Source: Martelella alba
GTDB taxonomy: Bacteria > Pseudomonadota > Alphaproteobacteria > Rhizobiales > Rhizobiaceae
Length of the DNA: 64,000 nt
Reading direction: 5' to 3'
NCBI RefSeq assembly: GCF_006516955.1
Contig: NZ_VHLG01000002.1
Span: forward strand, 1-64,000
The notes under the pieces were generated by a model that was not told the DNA's origin, made no database searches, and was given only the letters and a program-made list of their open reading frames with translations. Shown one piece after another: positions 16,477 to 25,369 of the stretch. Both the position numbers and the translations under genes were made by a program. Positions within the stretch are counted from its first letter, which is position 1, and each line of letters opens with the position of its first letter.

Positions 16477-18057
16477 TCAGTCCTTGACGTTGGCATATTT
16501 CCAGACGAACACGTCATCCGGACGCTGGACGACGTCCAGCTTGTCGCTGACACCCCAGGAGAGCGTCTGCTGATGGATCGGGATGAAGTAGACCTGATCG
16601 TGAACAATCTGCTGCGATTGTGCCAGAAGCGCGTCGCGCTTTGCCGGGTCGGATTCGCTGACGGAAGCCTCGATGATCGCATCAAGTTTCGTGTCGTTCA
16701 GATGACCGGCATTCCAGGTTCCCCAGGAACCGGTGCGGGTGTGAACAGATTCCTGCATCAGCCCATTGGCATCGATATTGCCCGGTGAAAGCCCCAGGAA
16801 CCAGAGACCGCGACGGCGACTGGTGTCAGCAAGGCTGGTGACCAGCTGGCTAACCGGCATGGCATCAAGACTGACGGTAATGCCGACCTTGGCCAGCATG
16901 CCGACGATTGCAGTGCAGATCGCCTCATCATTGACATAGCGGTTGTTGGGGCATTCCATCGTCGTGGAAAAACCATCCGCATAGCCTGCAGATGCCAGCA
17001 GTTCCTTGGCCTTATCCAGATCATAGGGGAACCGTGTCATGTCCTTCGGGAAGCCATGAAACTCCTGTGGCACCATGGCGGCCGTCGGAATGGCCTTGCC
17101 GCGCATGATCACACGCTGAATGGCATCGACATTGATGGCCCGATAGACCGCTTCACGCACGTCGCGGCTGGAGAGCGGATTTGCATCAGTGTCGCTGCCC
17201 GGAAGTGGTGCCGGATCGACATCCATGCCGACGAAGACAACGCGCAGTTCCGGCCCGGCCAGCAACCGGACGCCGGGTGCATCCTCGATGCGCTGCTGAT
17301 CCTGCAGCGGAACCGGAACGGCAAGATCAATCTCACCTGACAGAAGAGCAGCCGTGCGGGTCGCGTTGGAACCGATCGGCCGGAACTCCACCTCGGTGAC
17401 ATTGTTGGTGGCGTCGCCCCACCAGCCGTCATTGCGTACCGCAACCGTCTTGCTATCGGGTTCGCGATCGGTGATCTTGTAGGGACCGGTGCCATTGGCG
17501 TGGGTCGAGGCATAGCTGTGCTGGATGTCTTCCGCGCTGGGATCGGCTTTCACGCCGTGTTCGTCAGCCCAGCTTTTCGACATAATGTACCAGTTACCCC
17601 AGTCATTGATCAGAATGGGGTTAGGCTCGCTCAGGAGAATGTCCACCGTGTAGTCATCAACCTTTTCGGCACCGACAACACTGTGCATCTTTGAACTCTT
17701 GATCAGCGAACCTTCCGAAAGCGAACGCTCGACAGAGAACACCACGTCATCAGCGGTGAAAGGTTGTCCGTCCTGAAAGGTGACGCCCTGTCGCAGATGG
17801 AAGCGCCAGCGTTTCGGATCGACGATTTCCCAGCTTGTGGCAAGTGCCGGCTGGATCTCCATATGCGGACCACGCTCGATAAGACCTTCATAGACATTGC
17901 CAAGAACGCCGAGATTGAACGTCTGATCCAGCGCGTAAGGATCAAGCGTGGAGACATCAGCCGAATAGGACCACGTCACTTTCTCTGCAAGCGTTGGAAT
18001 AGCCGAACCGGCTAGCAACGCCGCCGTGCATGCAGCCAAAAGGATTTTTCTCATCAT
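16477..18057 (-). CDS. ABC transporter substrate-binding protein, family 5 (peptide/opine/oligosaccharide)
   Basis: 526 aa with an Sec signal peptide (MMRKILLAACTAALLAGSAIPTLA, cleavage after TLA). The SBP_bac_5 domain spans nearly the whole mature chain: STLDPYALDQTFNLGVLGNVYEGL, DVVFSVERSL, NGTGPYKIT and the C-terminal IHQQTLSWGVSDKLD. It captures the ligand in the periplasm. AGGGGA lies just upstream and either of two adjacent ATGs could be used. Class 5 proteins bind peptides, opines, nickel or oligosaccharides. The esterase at the operon's end makes an acylated oligosaccharide or modified peptide as likely as a simple peptide. Confidence 0.9.
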   Translation of the reverse strand: MMRKILLAACTAALLAGSAIPTLAEKVTWSYSADVSTLDPYALDQTFNLGVLGNVYEGLIERGPHMEIQPALATSWEIVDPKRWRFHLRQGVTFQDGQPFTADDVVFSVERSLSEGSLIKSSKMHSVVGAEKVDDYTVDILLSEPNPILINDWGNWYIMSKSWADEHGVKADPSAEDIQHSYASTHANGTGPYKITDREPDSKTVAVRNDGWWGDATNNVTEVEFRPIGSNATRTAALLSGEIDLAVPVPLQDQQRIEDAPGVRLLAGPELRVVFVGMDVDPAPLPGSDTDANPLSSRDVREAVYRAINVDAIQRVIMRGKAIPTAAMVPQEFHGFPKDMTRFPYDLDKAKELLASAGYADGFSTTMECPNNRYVNDEAICTAIVGMLAKVGITVSLDAMPVSQLVTSLADTSRRRGLWFLGLSPGNIDANGLMQESVHTRTGSWGTWNAGHLNDTKLDAIIEASVSESDPAKRDALLAQSQQIVHDQVYFIPIHQQTLSWGVSDKLDVVQRPDDVFVWKYANVKD

Positions 18058-18118
18058 GTTCCCCTTTTTGAGAATTTAAGCTGATCGGAAATGAATCCAA
18101 AAAACACATAAAAAACAA

Positions 18119-18137
18119 TCATTTATTAATTGAATGA
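18119..18137. promoter_or_regulatory. Candidate LysR box in the divergent promoter
   Basis: TCATTTATTAATTGAATGA is an interrupted palindrome (TCATT-N9-AATGA) in a markedly AT-rich 188-bp region between the transporter operon and the lysR gene. The spacing suits a T-N11-A type LysR recognition site, and the divergent layout is the standard one for LysR control. Confidence 0.45.
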
Positions 18138-18245
18138 GATCATTTGTAAAATTTTGTATTCTCCATGTAAGCGCAAATGAACTATAGATTGGCGCGGTGC
18201 ACGTTTTGGTCGCGTACCGGTTTCCAAGCCGCAAGGGACAAGGCC

Positions 18246-19187
18246 GTGCGAATTAAGATGCGTCAGCTTGAAGCGTTCAGAGCCGTTGTCAGCACCGGTT
18301 CGATAACCGGCGCGGCACGGGCACTGGGCCTATCGCAGCCAACTGTCAGCAACCTGGTCATTGCTTTGGAAGAAGAGCTGAAAGTACAGCTTTTTCAGCG
18401 CATTAAGAAACGCCTCGTACCAACGAACGAAGGCCGTAATTTCTTCACCGAAGTCGACAGAACCCTGAGTTCGATTGAAAAACTGTCCAATGCCGCTGAT
18501 CGCCTGCAGGCCAAAGCAACGGGATGGCTGAACGTCGTGATGCCGCAGAGCTTCGTCGTCAATATCGTCCCCGCAGCAATCAAGCGCCTGCAGCAAAAGC
18601 AACCGGGGCTAGGTGTGACGTTGGAATATCTTCCCGCCGGGGAAGCTGTGGAATCTGTCGCGGCCGGCGATTGGGATTTCGGGATAGCCCGGCTGCCGAT
18701 CACACATCGCGGTGTGGACATGTTTCCGATTCTCCAATCGGAATATGTCTGCGTTCTGCCGCAAGGGCATCGCCTGACCAGAAAAAAGACCCTGGTTCCT
18801 CACGATCTGGAGGGCGAGGCGGTCATTCTGCTCTCCCGCCGCCATGAGGAACGCTACGAGATTGTCGAGGCCTTCCGATCAGAGGGCGTGGTTCTGAATG
18901 GGCTTATTGAGACTGGTGCATTGACCGCCACCTGCGCATTTGTCTCAGCTGGCATCGGTATTGCAATTCTCGATGCGGTTATTGCCAGCGGCTACCCGGA
19001 CACCAATATCGAAATGCGCCCTTTCGGACCGTCCATGACCAATGAATTCGCCTTGATCCGCGAACGTGGCGCCATCTTCAGCCCGGAAGCGAACCTGTTC
19101 ATTGATGCCATTCGCGAAACCATTGCCGAGTCTCTGCTAAGCGGAGGAAAGCATTTTCGCCTGATACACGACCAGCAGCCTGATTGA
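18246..19187 (+). CDS. LysR-family transcriptional regulator
   Basis: 313 aa. GTG at 18246 gives VRIKMRQLEAFRAV, the usual LysR opening; ATG at 18258 is an alternative. The N-terminal winged HTH has TGSITGAARALGLSQPTVSN and the linker LVPTNEGRNFF. The effector domain follows (WDFGIARLPI, GIGIAILDAVIASGYP), resembling the OccR/NocR branch. It is divergent from the ABC importer operon, so it is the likely regulator responding to the imported compound. Confidence 0.88.
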   Translation: MRIKMRQLEAFRAVVSTGSITGAARALGLSQPTVSNLVIALEEELKVQLFQRIKKRLVPTNEGRNFFTEVDRTLSSIEKLSNAADRLQAKATGWLNVVMPQSFVVNIVPAAIKRLQQKQPGLGVTLEYLPAGEAVESVAAGDWDFGIARLPITHRGVDMFPILQSEYVCVLPQGHRLTRKKTLVPHDLEGEAVILLSRRHEERYEIVEAFRSEGVVLNGLIETGALTATCAFVSAGIGIAILDAVIASGYPDTNIEMRPFGPSMTNEFALIRERGAIFSPEANLFIDAIRETIAESLLSGGKHFRLIHDQQPD

Positions 19188-19661
19188 GCTCAAAGGACGC
19201 CCAGATGGGCAATCCTTGGCGACGGACACCGTCCACCGCGCACCCGCCGGAAAAAGCGCGGCAGCCCCCTAGCCTACATTACGCGCTGGAGTGCCGACCC
19301 ACTCCTCAACGGAATAGGATTTGCGGGTGGCGCGGGTCCTTACTGTGCCTTTTGGCTATGCGGGTATTTGGCACCGCGCGGGTTGCCCAGTCTGAGACCA
19401 GATGCAAAGCCTAAAGTCTCAGGGCTTCAACTCTATTCGGCTGAACTCCAACCTATTGAATAACAAAAGAAATGACAGCATTGACGGCGATGACAGCGCC
19501 AATTTTATAGAATCAAAAGGGGTTTAGGGATTGACGACGCAAGCCGTCAGGCAAGAGGCGCAAAACCGCCTCTGCTGCTTACCCCGCGCGTACCCGGAAA
19601 TTTTCCGAGGCAACATCAAAAAAGATATCCCACACAAGATATTGATTTTAATATGAAAATT
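19188..19661. other. Gene-free region between lysR and tRNA-Arg
   Basis: 474 bp with no supportable gene; the only open frames are short and lack family features or convincing ribosome sites. A hairpin GAGGCG/CGCCTC lies at about 19556-19574. The stretch is just downstream of the 3' end of the tRNA gene, the usual side for integrase-mediated insertion, but no integrase or tRNA 3'-end repeat is seen. Confidence 0.5.
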
Positions 19662-19738
19662 TGGTGATCCCGACGCGATTCGAACGCGTGACCCTCAGAT
19701 TAGGAATCTGATGCTCTATCCTGCTGAGCTACGGGACC
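19662..19738 (-). tRNA. tRNA-Arg (anticodon CCU)
   Basis: 77 nt including an encoded CCA. On the minus strand the acceptor stem is GGTCCCG with CGGGATC (one G-T pair). The D arm is GCTC/GAGC. The anticodon stem TCAGA/TCTGA holds loop TTCCTAA, giving anticodon CCT. The T arm ACGCG/CGCGT carries TTCGAAT. It reads the rare arginine codon AGG. Confidence 0.93.
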
Positions 19739-19831
19739 ACTCAGCCTTCTCCATACAAAAGCTTCACGGCGATGAAAAGCCCTGCCGCGATAAAATCGAG
19801 CTCGCTTTCCCTGAACCGTCAGCACCGGCAA

Positions 19832-20995
19832 TCAGGCAGGCAGGCGGCTTTCGGCGAGCGTGACCCAGTAGGAAATGCCGTAAGGCAGCGCCTCGTCGTT
19901 GAAATCATAGGCGGCATTGTGAAGTCCAGCGCTGTCGCCATTGCCGATCATGATGAAGGCACCCGGCCGGCTTTCAAGCATGTAGGAAAAATCCTCAGCC
20001 GCCGTCCAGGGGCCAAAATCAGTATCAACCGCGTCCCTGCCGGCAACGGCAATGGCGGCGTCCGCAGCATGCCCGGTTTCGACCGCATGGTTGACGGTCG
20101 CGGGATAGTTGCGGCTGTAACGGACCTCAGCCCGCGCCCCTTGCGCAGCGGCAATGCCGGTTGCGATCGCCTTCAGCCGGTCCTCGGCGAGGTCGCGATT
20201 TTCCGGTGTGAAAGAGCGCACGGTTCCACCGAGCCTGGCCTGATCGGGAATGATGTTGTGGGTCGAACCGGCATGGAATTCGGTAATCGAGACCACCAGC
20301 GCATCAAGCGGACTGGCCATGCGGGAGGTGATCGTCTGCGCGGCGGAGACAATCTGGCTGCCAATCACCACAGGGTCAATCGCCTTATGCGGCTGTGCGG
20401 CATGGCCTCCACGCCCGGTGATAACGATTTGGAACTCATCGGTTGCCGCCATGATCGGGCCGGAGCGGATTGCGAACTGACCGAGCGGAATCCCCGGAAA
20501 ATTGTGCATGCCGTAGACTTCGGCGATGTTGAAGCGATCCATCAAGCCATCGTCGACCATCGCCTTGCCTCCGGCACCGCCTTCTTCGGCCGGCTGGAAG
20601 ATCAGTGCAATCGAGCCTGAAAAATTTCGCCGGTCGGCGAGCAGCCGGGCCGCACCAAGAAGCATTGCCATATGTCCGTCATGCCCGCAGGCATGCATCT
20701 GTCCCGGCCGGTCCGATGCCCAGTCGAGGCCGGTCCTTTCGTCCAGCGGCAAGGCATCCATGTCAGCGCGAAGGCCTATGGTTCGTCCACCCTCTCCCTT
20801 GCCGTGAATAATGCCGACAACACCACTCCTGCCGATACCTTCAACGATTTCGTCGACACCAAACTCTTTCAGCTTTTCGACAATGAAGGCCGCAGTGTTG
20901 CCAACATCATAAAGCAGTTCCGGGTTCCGGTGCAGGTGGCGGCGCCAGGCGGTGGCCTCGCGGGCAATAGCGGCGGCAGAATTGAGCAATGGCAT
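19832..20995 (-). CDS. M20 family amidohydrolase (hippurate hydrolase/aminoacylase-like)
   Basis: 387 aa from ATG at 20995 (MPLLNSAAAIAREA); the longer open frame adds a non-conserved extension. Metal-binding and catalytic motifs of the M20D group are present: GLRADMDALP, MHACGHDGHMAMLLGAA, FQPAEEGGAGGKAM and MHNFPGIPLGQ. The dimerisation domain has GRGGHAAQPHKAIDPV, and near the end GPWTAAEDFSYMLE supplies the last metal ligand. Cytoplasmic hydrolase of N-acyl amino acids or related amides. Substrate not deducible. It stands alone beside the tRNA. Confidence 0.88.
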   Translation of the reverse strand: MPLLNSAAAIAREATAWRRHLHRNPELLYDVGNTAAFIVEKLKEFGVDEIVEGIGRSGVVGIIHGKGEGGRTIGLRADMDALPLDERTGLDWASDRPGQMHACGHDGHMAMLLGAARLLADRRNFSGSIALIFQPAEEGGAGGKAMVDDGLMDRFNIAEVYGMHNFPGIPLGQFAIRSGPIMAATDEFQIVITGRGGHAAQPHKAIDPVVIGSQIVSAAQTITSRMASPLDALVVSITEFHAGSTHNIIPDQARLGGTVRSFTPENRDLAEDRLKAIATGIAAAQGARAEVRYSRNYPATVNHAVETGHAADAAIAVAGRDAVDTDFGPWTAAEDFSYMLESRPGAFIMIGNGDSAGLHNAAYDFNDEALPYGISYWVTLAESRLPA

Positions 20996-21144
20996 AGGGG
21001 AACCCAGGTTTTGAAATCGATCAGTCCAATGCGGCAATGTGGGATGACAGAGCAAAACATGCAACATGCTTTCGCATCCGTTGAGTTGATGTATAAAGAA
21101 AAGCATCACATTCGGGGCCGGTGACATTGAGTGGCGGACAACCT

Positions 21145-22242
21145 ATGACAGGCAGAACATCGCAGGCGCTGCGGCGCCTTCCCCTGATCCTGTTGACGCT
21201 CGTCGTAACGGCCTTGCTGCCGGCCGCAGGCGCCAGCGCCAATCCCTACATTGTCGTGGATGCCAAGACCCAGCGTGTTCTGTTTGCTGATGAGGCCTTC
21301 AGGCGCTGGTATCCGGCATCCCTGACCAAACTGATGACCACCTATCTTGTCTTTGAGGATCTGGTAGCAGGGCGGCAGCGCCTCGACACACCGATCACGG
21401 TTTCGGCCGCAGCAGCCAATGAAGCCCCGTCGAAGATGTATTTTGCGCCAGGCACCCGGATCTCCCTCGACAGCGCGCTGAAAATGATGCTGGTCCATTC
21501 AGCCAATGACGCAGCCAAGGCCGTGGCCGAGAATGAACCCGGCGGCGAACAGGCCTTCGTCGCCCGCATGAACGCCACGGCCGCGAAACTTGGCATGAAC
21601 AACACCCATTTCGTCAACGCCAACGGCATGCCTGAAGACGGCCAGTATACCACTGCGCGCGACATGGCCGCGCTGGCGCTGGCGCTGCAGAAGAACTTTC
21701 CGCAATTTGCCTATTTCTTCGATATTCCCGGGATTTCGGCCGATAGTGGCCGCTACCGCAATACAAATCTTCTTCTGCCGACATTTGACGGGGCGACCGG
21801 CATGAAGACAGGCTATATCTGTGCGGCGGGCTATAATCAGGTCTCCACGGCGAAGCGGGACGGCCACAGCGTCGTCAGTGTCGTCCTCGGCGCATCCTCA
21901 ATCCCTGATCGCACTGAAACATCCGCCAGGCTGCTTCAGTCCGGCCTGACGGTTGCAAGCGAGAATGGTCCGTTGCTGAGTGCATTCCGTCCCGGCCCTG
22001 ATGCCGACAAGACGGTCGCCGACATTTCGTCCACCATGTGCACACCCGAAGCGATCCAGGCGCGGATCGGCGTGATTGATGAAGACGGCAATTATCCGCT
22101 GAATTCACCCTATCTGAAGCCGCTGCCCAAGGACTACGCCACCGTGCCGGCCAAGCGGCTGCCGAATGATACGGACATGGCAGCGGCCGAACTCGACCAG
22201 TTGAAGACAATCCCTCTTCCCTATGCTCGGCCGGCGCAGTAA
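21145..22242 (+). CDS. D-alanyl-D-alanine carboxypeptidase (penicillin-binding protein, S11 family)
   Basis: 365 aa from ATG at 21145 (GGCGG upstream); a GTG eight codons earlier is possible. Signal peptide [21 protein letters not shown]. The active-site triads are SLTK (Ser about 59), HSAN(D) and MKTGYIC. It trims terminal D-Ala from peptidoglycan pentapeptides in the periplasm. The usual DacA/DacF amphipathic C-terminal membrane helix is not obvious; the end is polar ([16 protein letters not shown]). The COG0523 GTPase gene begins 11 bp downstream. Confidence 0.9.
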   Translation: MTGRTSQALRRLPLILLTLVVTALLPAAGASANPYIVVDAKTQRVLFADEAFRRWYPASLTKLMTTYLVFEDLVAGRQRLDTPITVSAAAANEAPSKMYFAPGTRISLDSALKMMLVHSANDAAKAVAENEPGGEQAFVARMNATAAKLGMNNTHFVNANGMPEDGQYTTARDMAALALALQKNFPQFAYFFDIPGISADSGRYRNTNLLLPTFDGATGMKTGYICAAGYNQVSTAKRDGHSVVSVVLGASSIPDRTETSARLLQSGLTVASENGPLLSAFRPGPDADKTVADISSTMCTPEAIQARIGVIDEDGNYPLNSPYLKPLPKDYATVPAKRLPNDTDMAAAELDQLKTIPLPYARPAQ

Positions 22243-22253
22243 AGCTTGGTACC

Positions 22254-23345
22254 ATGTACCAGATTACCAGCCCCATTCCCGTCTCCATCATCACCGGTTT
22301 CCTCGGCGCCGGCAAATCGACACTGCTGAACCGGCTCCTCACCGATCCGGCGCTGTCCGATGCCGCCGTCATCATCAATGAGTTCGGCGAGGTCGGAATC
22401 GACCATCTGCTTGTCGAACAATCCGGCGAAAACATCGTTGAATTGTCGAATGGTTGCCTTTGCTGCAGCGTTCGCGGTGAGCTGATCAATACGCTTGCCG
22501 ATCTTCTCGACCGGATGCAGACGGAGGCAATACGCCCCATCGGCCGTGTCGTCATCGAAACGACGGGTCTTGCCGATCCGGTTCCGGTGCTGAAAGCCGT
22601 CATTGCCCATCCGGCCATTGCCGCCGCTTTTTCCATTGATGGCGTCATCACACTTGCCGATGCACAAAACGGGCTTTCAACGCTTGAAAAGCATGAGGAA
22701 GCGGTGCGCCAGGCAATGGTCGCCGACCGATTGATCATCACCAAAACCGACGTCGCACCCAAAGAGAAGACGACGGCACTGAAACAGCGTCTTGCTGCGC
22801 TGAACCCCAATGCCGAGATGCTCGACAATGCGGATCTGGCCAATCCGCAGGCCGCGCTTCTGGCAGCCGGCCTGTTCGATGCAACGCGGCGTCAGCCAGA
22901 GGTCGGACAATGGCTGAACGAAGCCGATAGCGGCCACCACCACCATCACCACGACGTCAACCGGCATGGCGAGCACATCCGAGCCTTTGCCCTTTCGGCC
23001 GACCGGCCGATCGCCCGCGCCGATCTGATGGCCTTTTTCGACATGCTGGCCGCCCGTCATGGCCCTTCCATCCTGCGCATGAAAGGTGTTGTGGCGCTTG
23101 AAGGCGAGCCCCTGCCTGTTGCCATTCACGGCGTTCAGGAGATCATCTATCCACCTGTCCGGCTGAAGGCCTGGCCAGACGGCGAAACGCCATCGAGCCG
23201 TCTGGTGCTGATCACCGCCGATCTGAAGGAAGATGTGGTTAAGGACCTTTTTGACGCTTTCCTCGGCCGCCCGGCAATTGATCGCCCGGACAGGGCAGCG
23301 CTGACCGAAAACCCGCTTTCCGCCTTCGGCTTCAAGCCGGGCTGA
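22254..23345 (+). CDS. CobW/COG0523 family GTP-binding metal-handling protein
   Basis: 363 aa with Walker [10 protein letters not shown] at residues 15-23, the metal-binding GCLCC (Cys 68, 70, 71), ETTGLADP (switch) and ITKTDVAP in the NKxD position. A native run of six histidines lies near residue 226, before the C-terminal CobW_C domain. Family members deliver zinc or cobalt to client enzymes. The His-rich loop and neighbourhood (11 bp after a cell-wall carboxypeptidase) suggest zinc insertion, but this is inference. There is no Zur-type site directly upstream. The 3' end overlaps the convergent tusA-like gene by 14 bp. Confidence 0.88.
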   Translation: MYQITSPIPVSIITGFLGAGKSTLLNRLLTDPALSDAAVIINEFGEVGIDHLLVEQSGENIVELSNGCLCCSVRGELINTLADLLDRMQTEAIRPIGRVVIETTGLADPVPVLKAVIAHPAIAAAFSIDGVITLADAQNGLSTLEKHEEAVRQAMVADRLIITKTDVAPKEKTTALKQRLAALNPNAEMLDNADLANPQAALLAAGLFDATRRQPEVGQWLNEADSGHHHHHHDVNRHGEHIRAFALSADRPIARADLMAFFDMLAARHGPSILRMKGVVALEGEPLPVAIHGVQEIIYPPVRLKAWPDGETPSSRLVLITADLKEDVVKDLFDAFLGRPAIDRPDRAALTENPLSAFGFKPG

Positions 23346-23583
23346 GGCCCCGCCTTATCGTGAAGCGGTCGCATTCCTCCGCCCGGTCCTGTTGCAACAG
23401 GCAGTGACCTTCCTCCCGGCAAAGATGCGGGATATCGATGACTGCAAGCGGATCGCTGGTGATCACAATGAGCAAAGCGCCCGGCTGAAGACCAGCAAGG
23501 CGCTTTTTCGTCTTGAGAGCAGGGAGCGGGCATTTCAGCCCGCGCAGATCCAGTATTTCAGGCGCAACTGAGCCCGGTGTCAC
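23332..23583 (-). CDS. TusA/SirA-like sulfur-carrier protein
   Basis: 83 aa from GTG at 23583, which overlaps the TGA of the transpeptidase gene. [19 protein letters not shown] holds the CPxP motif with the sulfur-carrying Cys near residue 18, then a two-layer alpha/beta fold of normal length. It passes persulfide sulfur for tRNA 2-thiolation or molybdenum-cofactor routes. It is co-transcribed behind an L,D-transpeptidase, a pairing with no obvious functional logic. Confidence 0.85.
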   Translation of the reverse strand: MTPGSVAPEILDLRGLKCPLPALKTKKRLAGLQPGALLIVITSDPLAVIDIPHLCREEGHCLLQQDRAEECDRFTIRRGLSPA

Positions 23584-25013
23584 CAGAACTTCCAGAAGGG
23601 CTTCTTCTCGCGGTCGCCCTTGTTGGCATCCACCTCGGCATAGGCAGCAAGCGGGCTTGGCTCCGGAATTGGAACCGAGGAGGAGACTGGAACATCGGGA
23701 ACCGGCGGCAAGGGCGCTTCGGCCGAAGCGATATCGCTCGGGGCCACCGCCGTCTCACCGGTCGCCAGTCCTGCGGGGATACTGTCACGCAGCGACGGCG
23801 TGTCATCAGCCTGATTGTTGCCCTGCGCCATCTGCAGCAGGCGGGCAAGCCAGCCGCTTTCCTTTTCCGGTGCGGCAGCATCGCCAAGCGCGGTGACGAC
23901 TGCGGCATCCTGTGCACTTTCAGCTTCAGGGCTTTCGGGAATGGCAGCCGTCTGGGTCAGGACATCAATCGTCGGAATGGTCTTTCCACCATCCCTGGCA
24001 AGCGCAATCTGATACTGCTCTACCGTCAGATAGCGCCCTGCCTCAAGCGAGGGACCGGTCGGCTGATAGAGCGCGTCGGTCGGATCGGGACGCGTATCGG
24101 CAACCAGTGCCTTGCGCTGGGCTTCCGTCGGGTCGATCCAGACCATGTCGGCATTCTTCTTCAACGCCCTGTCATAGTCTTTCTGATAGTCTGCCTCATA
24201 TTCGGTGATCTTGGCCTGTTCATCAGCCGAAACCGTCGTCACCATGGCCGGGCATGCTGCGGAGGATACGAAGGTTCCCGCATTGGCCGGCTTTTCGTTG
24301 AAGACGTAGCGGCGATCGCAAACATCCACCTTGGCCGGCTTTTGCGTGACTTCGAAATAGTCATAGCCGGGCTTCAGCATTTCCCAGAAATCGTAATTCT
24401 CGTTATAGCGGTGGCGCACCATATTGGCCGCCGTCATGCGGAAGGGATAGGCCTGCAGCATGATCGATTGCTGACCACCCTTGAAGGCGTCACGCGCAAA
24501 GGCAAAGATTTCCAGGATTTGTTCATCGGTCATCGAATAGCAGCCGGCAGACGAGCAGGCACCATGGATCATCAGATTGCTGCCGGTCAGCGCATTGGCA
24601 CTGTCGTAGCGGTTGGGATAACCGGTATTGATCGCCAGGAAATATTTCGAATAGGGGTTCATCAGCCCCGTTGTCAGCGGATAGAAGCCTTCAGGCGCCT
24701 GCCGGTCGCCTTCCTTCTTCTTCGGGCCAAGCTTGCCGGACCAGGCACAGATCTCATAGGATTCGAGCTTGCCATAGGTTCCGTCGCGCTTCTGCTTCCA
24801 GATCTCCAGCACACCTTCTTCCTTGAAGATGCGGATGGTGATCGGCGCATTTCTGGCCATATCGTTGGCGCGCATGCGCGCCTCGATCTTGGTCGGCAAC
24901 GGATAATTCATCTTCTCCTGAACCGAGGAGAAGGCGGAACTATCGAAGAAGCTGTTGCATCCCGTCAGTGCTACGGTGGCAAAGAGCAGAGGGATGAGTG
25001 GGTTAAGTCGCAT
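23580..25013 (-). CDS. Lipoprotein L,D-transpeptidase (YkuD/YafK-type murein enzyme)
   Basis: 477 aa from ATG at 25013. Signal II: MRLNPLIPLLFATVALTGC, lipidation at Cys19. The catalytic YkuD domain is in the N-terminal half with NLMIHGACSSAGCYSMTDEQ (His, Ser-x-Gly-Cys) at about 145-163. A long tail follows: a coiled-coil-like stretch (EYEADYQKDYDRALKKNAD) and a Pro/Ala/Glu-rich segment ending [10 protein letters not shown]. It should cut or form 3-3 cross-links or anchor proteins to peptidoglycan. The roughly 200-residue tail beyond the catalytic domain is longer than in YafK. Confidence 0.87.
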   Translation of the reverse strand: MRLNPLIPLLFATVALTGCNSFFDSSAFSSVQEKMNYPLPTKIEARMRANDMARNAPITIRIFKEEGVLEIWKQKRDGTYGKLESYEICAWSGKLGPKKKEGDRQAPEGFYPLTTGLMNPYSKYFLAINTGYPNRYDSANALTGSNLMIHGACSSAGCYSMTDEQILEIFAFARDAFKGGQQSIMLQAYPFRMTAANMVRHRYNENYDFWEMLKPGYDYFEVTQKPAKVDVCDRRYVFNEKPANAGTFVSSAACPAMVTTVSADEQAKITEYEADYQKDYDRALKKNADMVWIDPTEAQRKALVADTRPDPTDALYQPTGPSLEAGRYLTVEQYQIALARDGGKTIPTIDVLTQTAAIPESPEAESAQDAAVVTALGDAAAPEKESGWLARLLQMAQGNNQADDTPSLRDSIPAGLATGETAVAPSDIASAEAPLPPVPDVPVSSSVPIPEPSPLAAYAEVDANKGDREKKPFWKFW

Positions 25014-25315
25014 AACAGAAACCTGCCGGAATTTCGCCCTCAGTGCAATGCATCTCGCCTGCCTGGGACCTTTCTTATGCACTGCCAATGTTCAAAAATC
25101 GTTAACCGCAATCTTATTTTTCTTGAACACAGCCATGTTCAACGATCAATTTTGACAAATGGCATTTCGGCGCCTGACATCCACGTCCCCAACCGCAGCG
25201 ACAAATCGCATGCCCCGTTTATCGCGTTTTCACATGTGCCGCTAGCGTCATGCGTGTCAGAAAGTCCAAACTCACGCAAAAGAGAACGAAAATTGAGCGG
25301 TTCCATGCTGTAGAA
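25014..25315. other. Gene-free region upstream of the transpeptidase
   Basis: 302 bp between the transpeptidase start and the accA terminator. It is AT-richer at 25080-25160. It must hold the transpeptidase promoter on the minus strand. I see no RNA gene or convincing boxes; open frames crossing it on the plus strand are antisense shadows. Confidence 0.4.
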
Positions 25316-25343
25316 CGAAAAAGGCCGCGCAATCCGCGCGGCC
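25316..25343 (-). terminator. Rho-independent terminator of accA
   Basis: Stem GGCCGCGC (25323-25330) and GCGCGGCC (25336-25343), loop of 5 nt, followed on the minus strand by TTTTTCG. It lies 27 bp past the accA stop codon. Confidence 0.88.
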
Positions 25344-25369
25344 TCGGTTCATCTCGGGTAATGGATCTT

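Noticed and set aside
19184-19414. 76-codon open frame after lysR
   Set aside because: No ribosome site fitting its start, no family similarity, biased Pro/Arg/Ser composition; treated as non-coding.
22930-22955. Hexahistidine run as a possible cloning tag
   Set aside because: It is internal to a COG0523 protein, where His-rich loops at this position are normal, and codons are mixed.
23577-25313. 578-codon open frame on the plus strand opposite the L,D-transpeptidase
   Set aside because: It is exactly antisense to a well-supported lipoprotein enzyme gene, has no family features, and reflects codon bias in GC-rich DNA.
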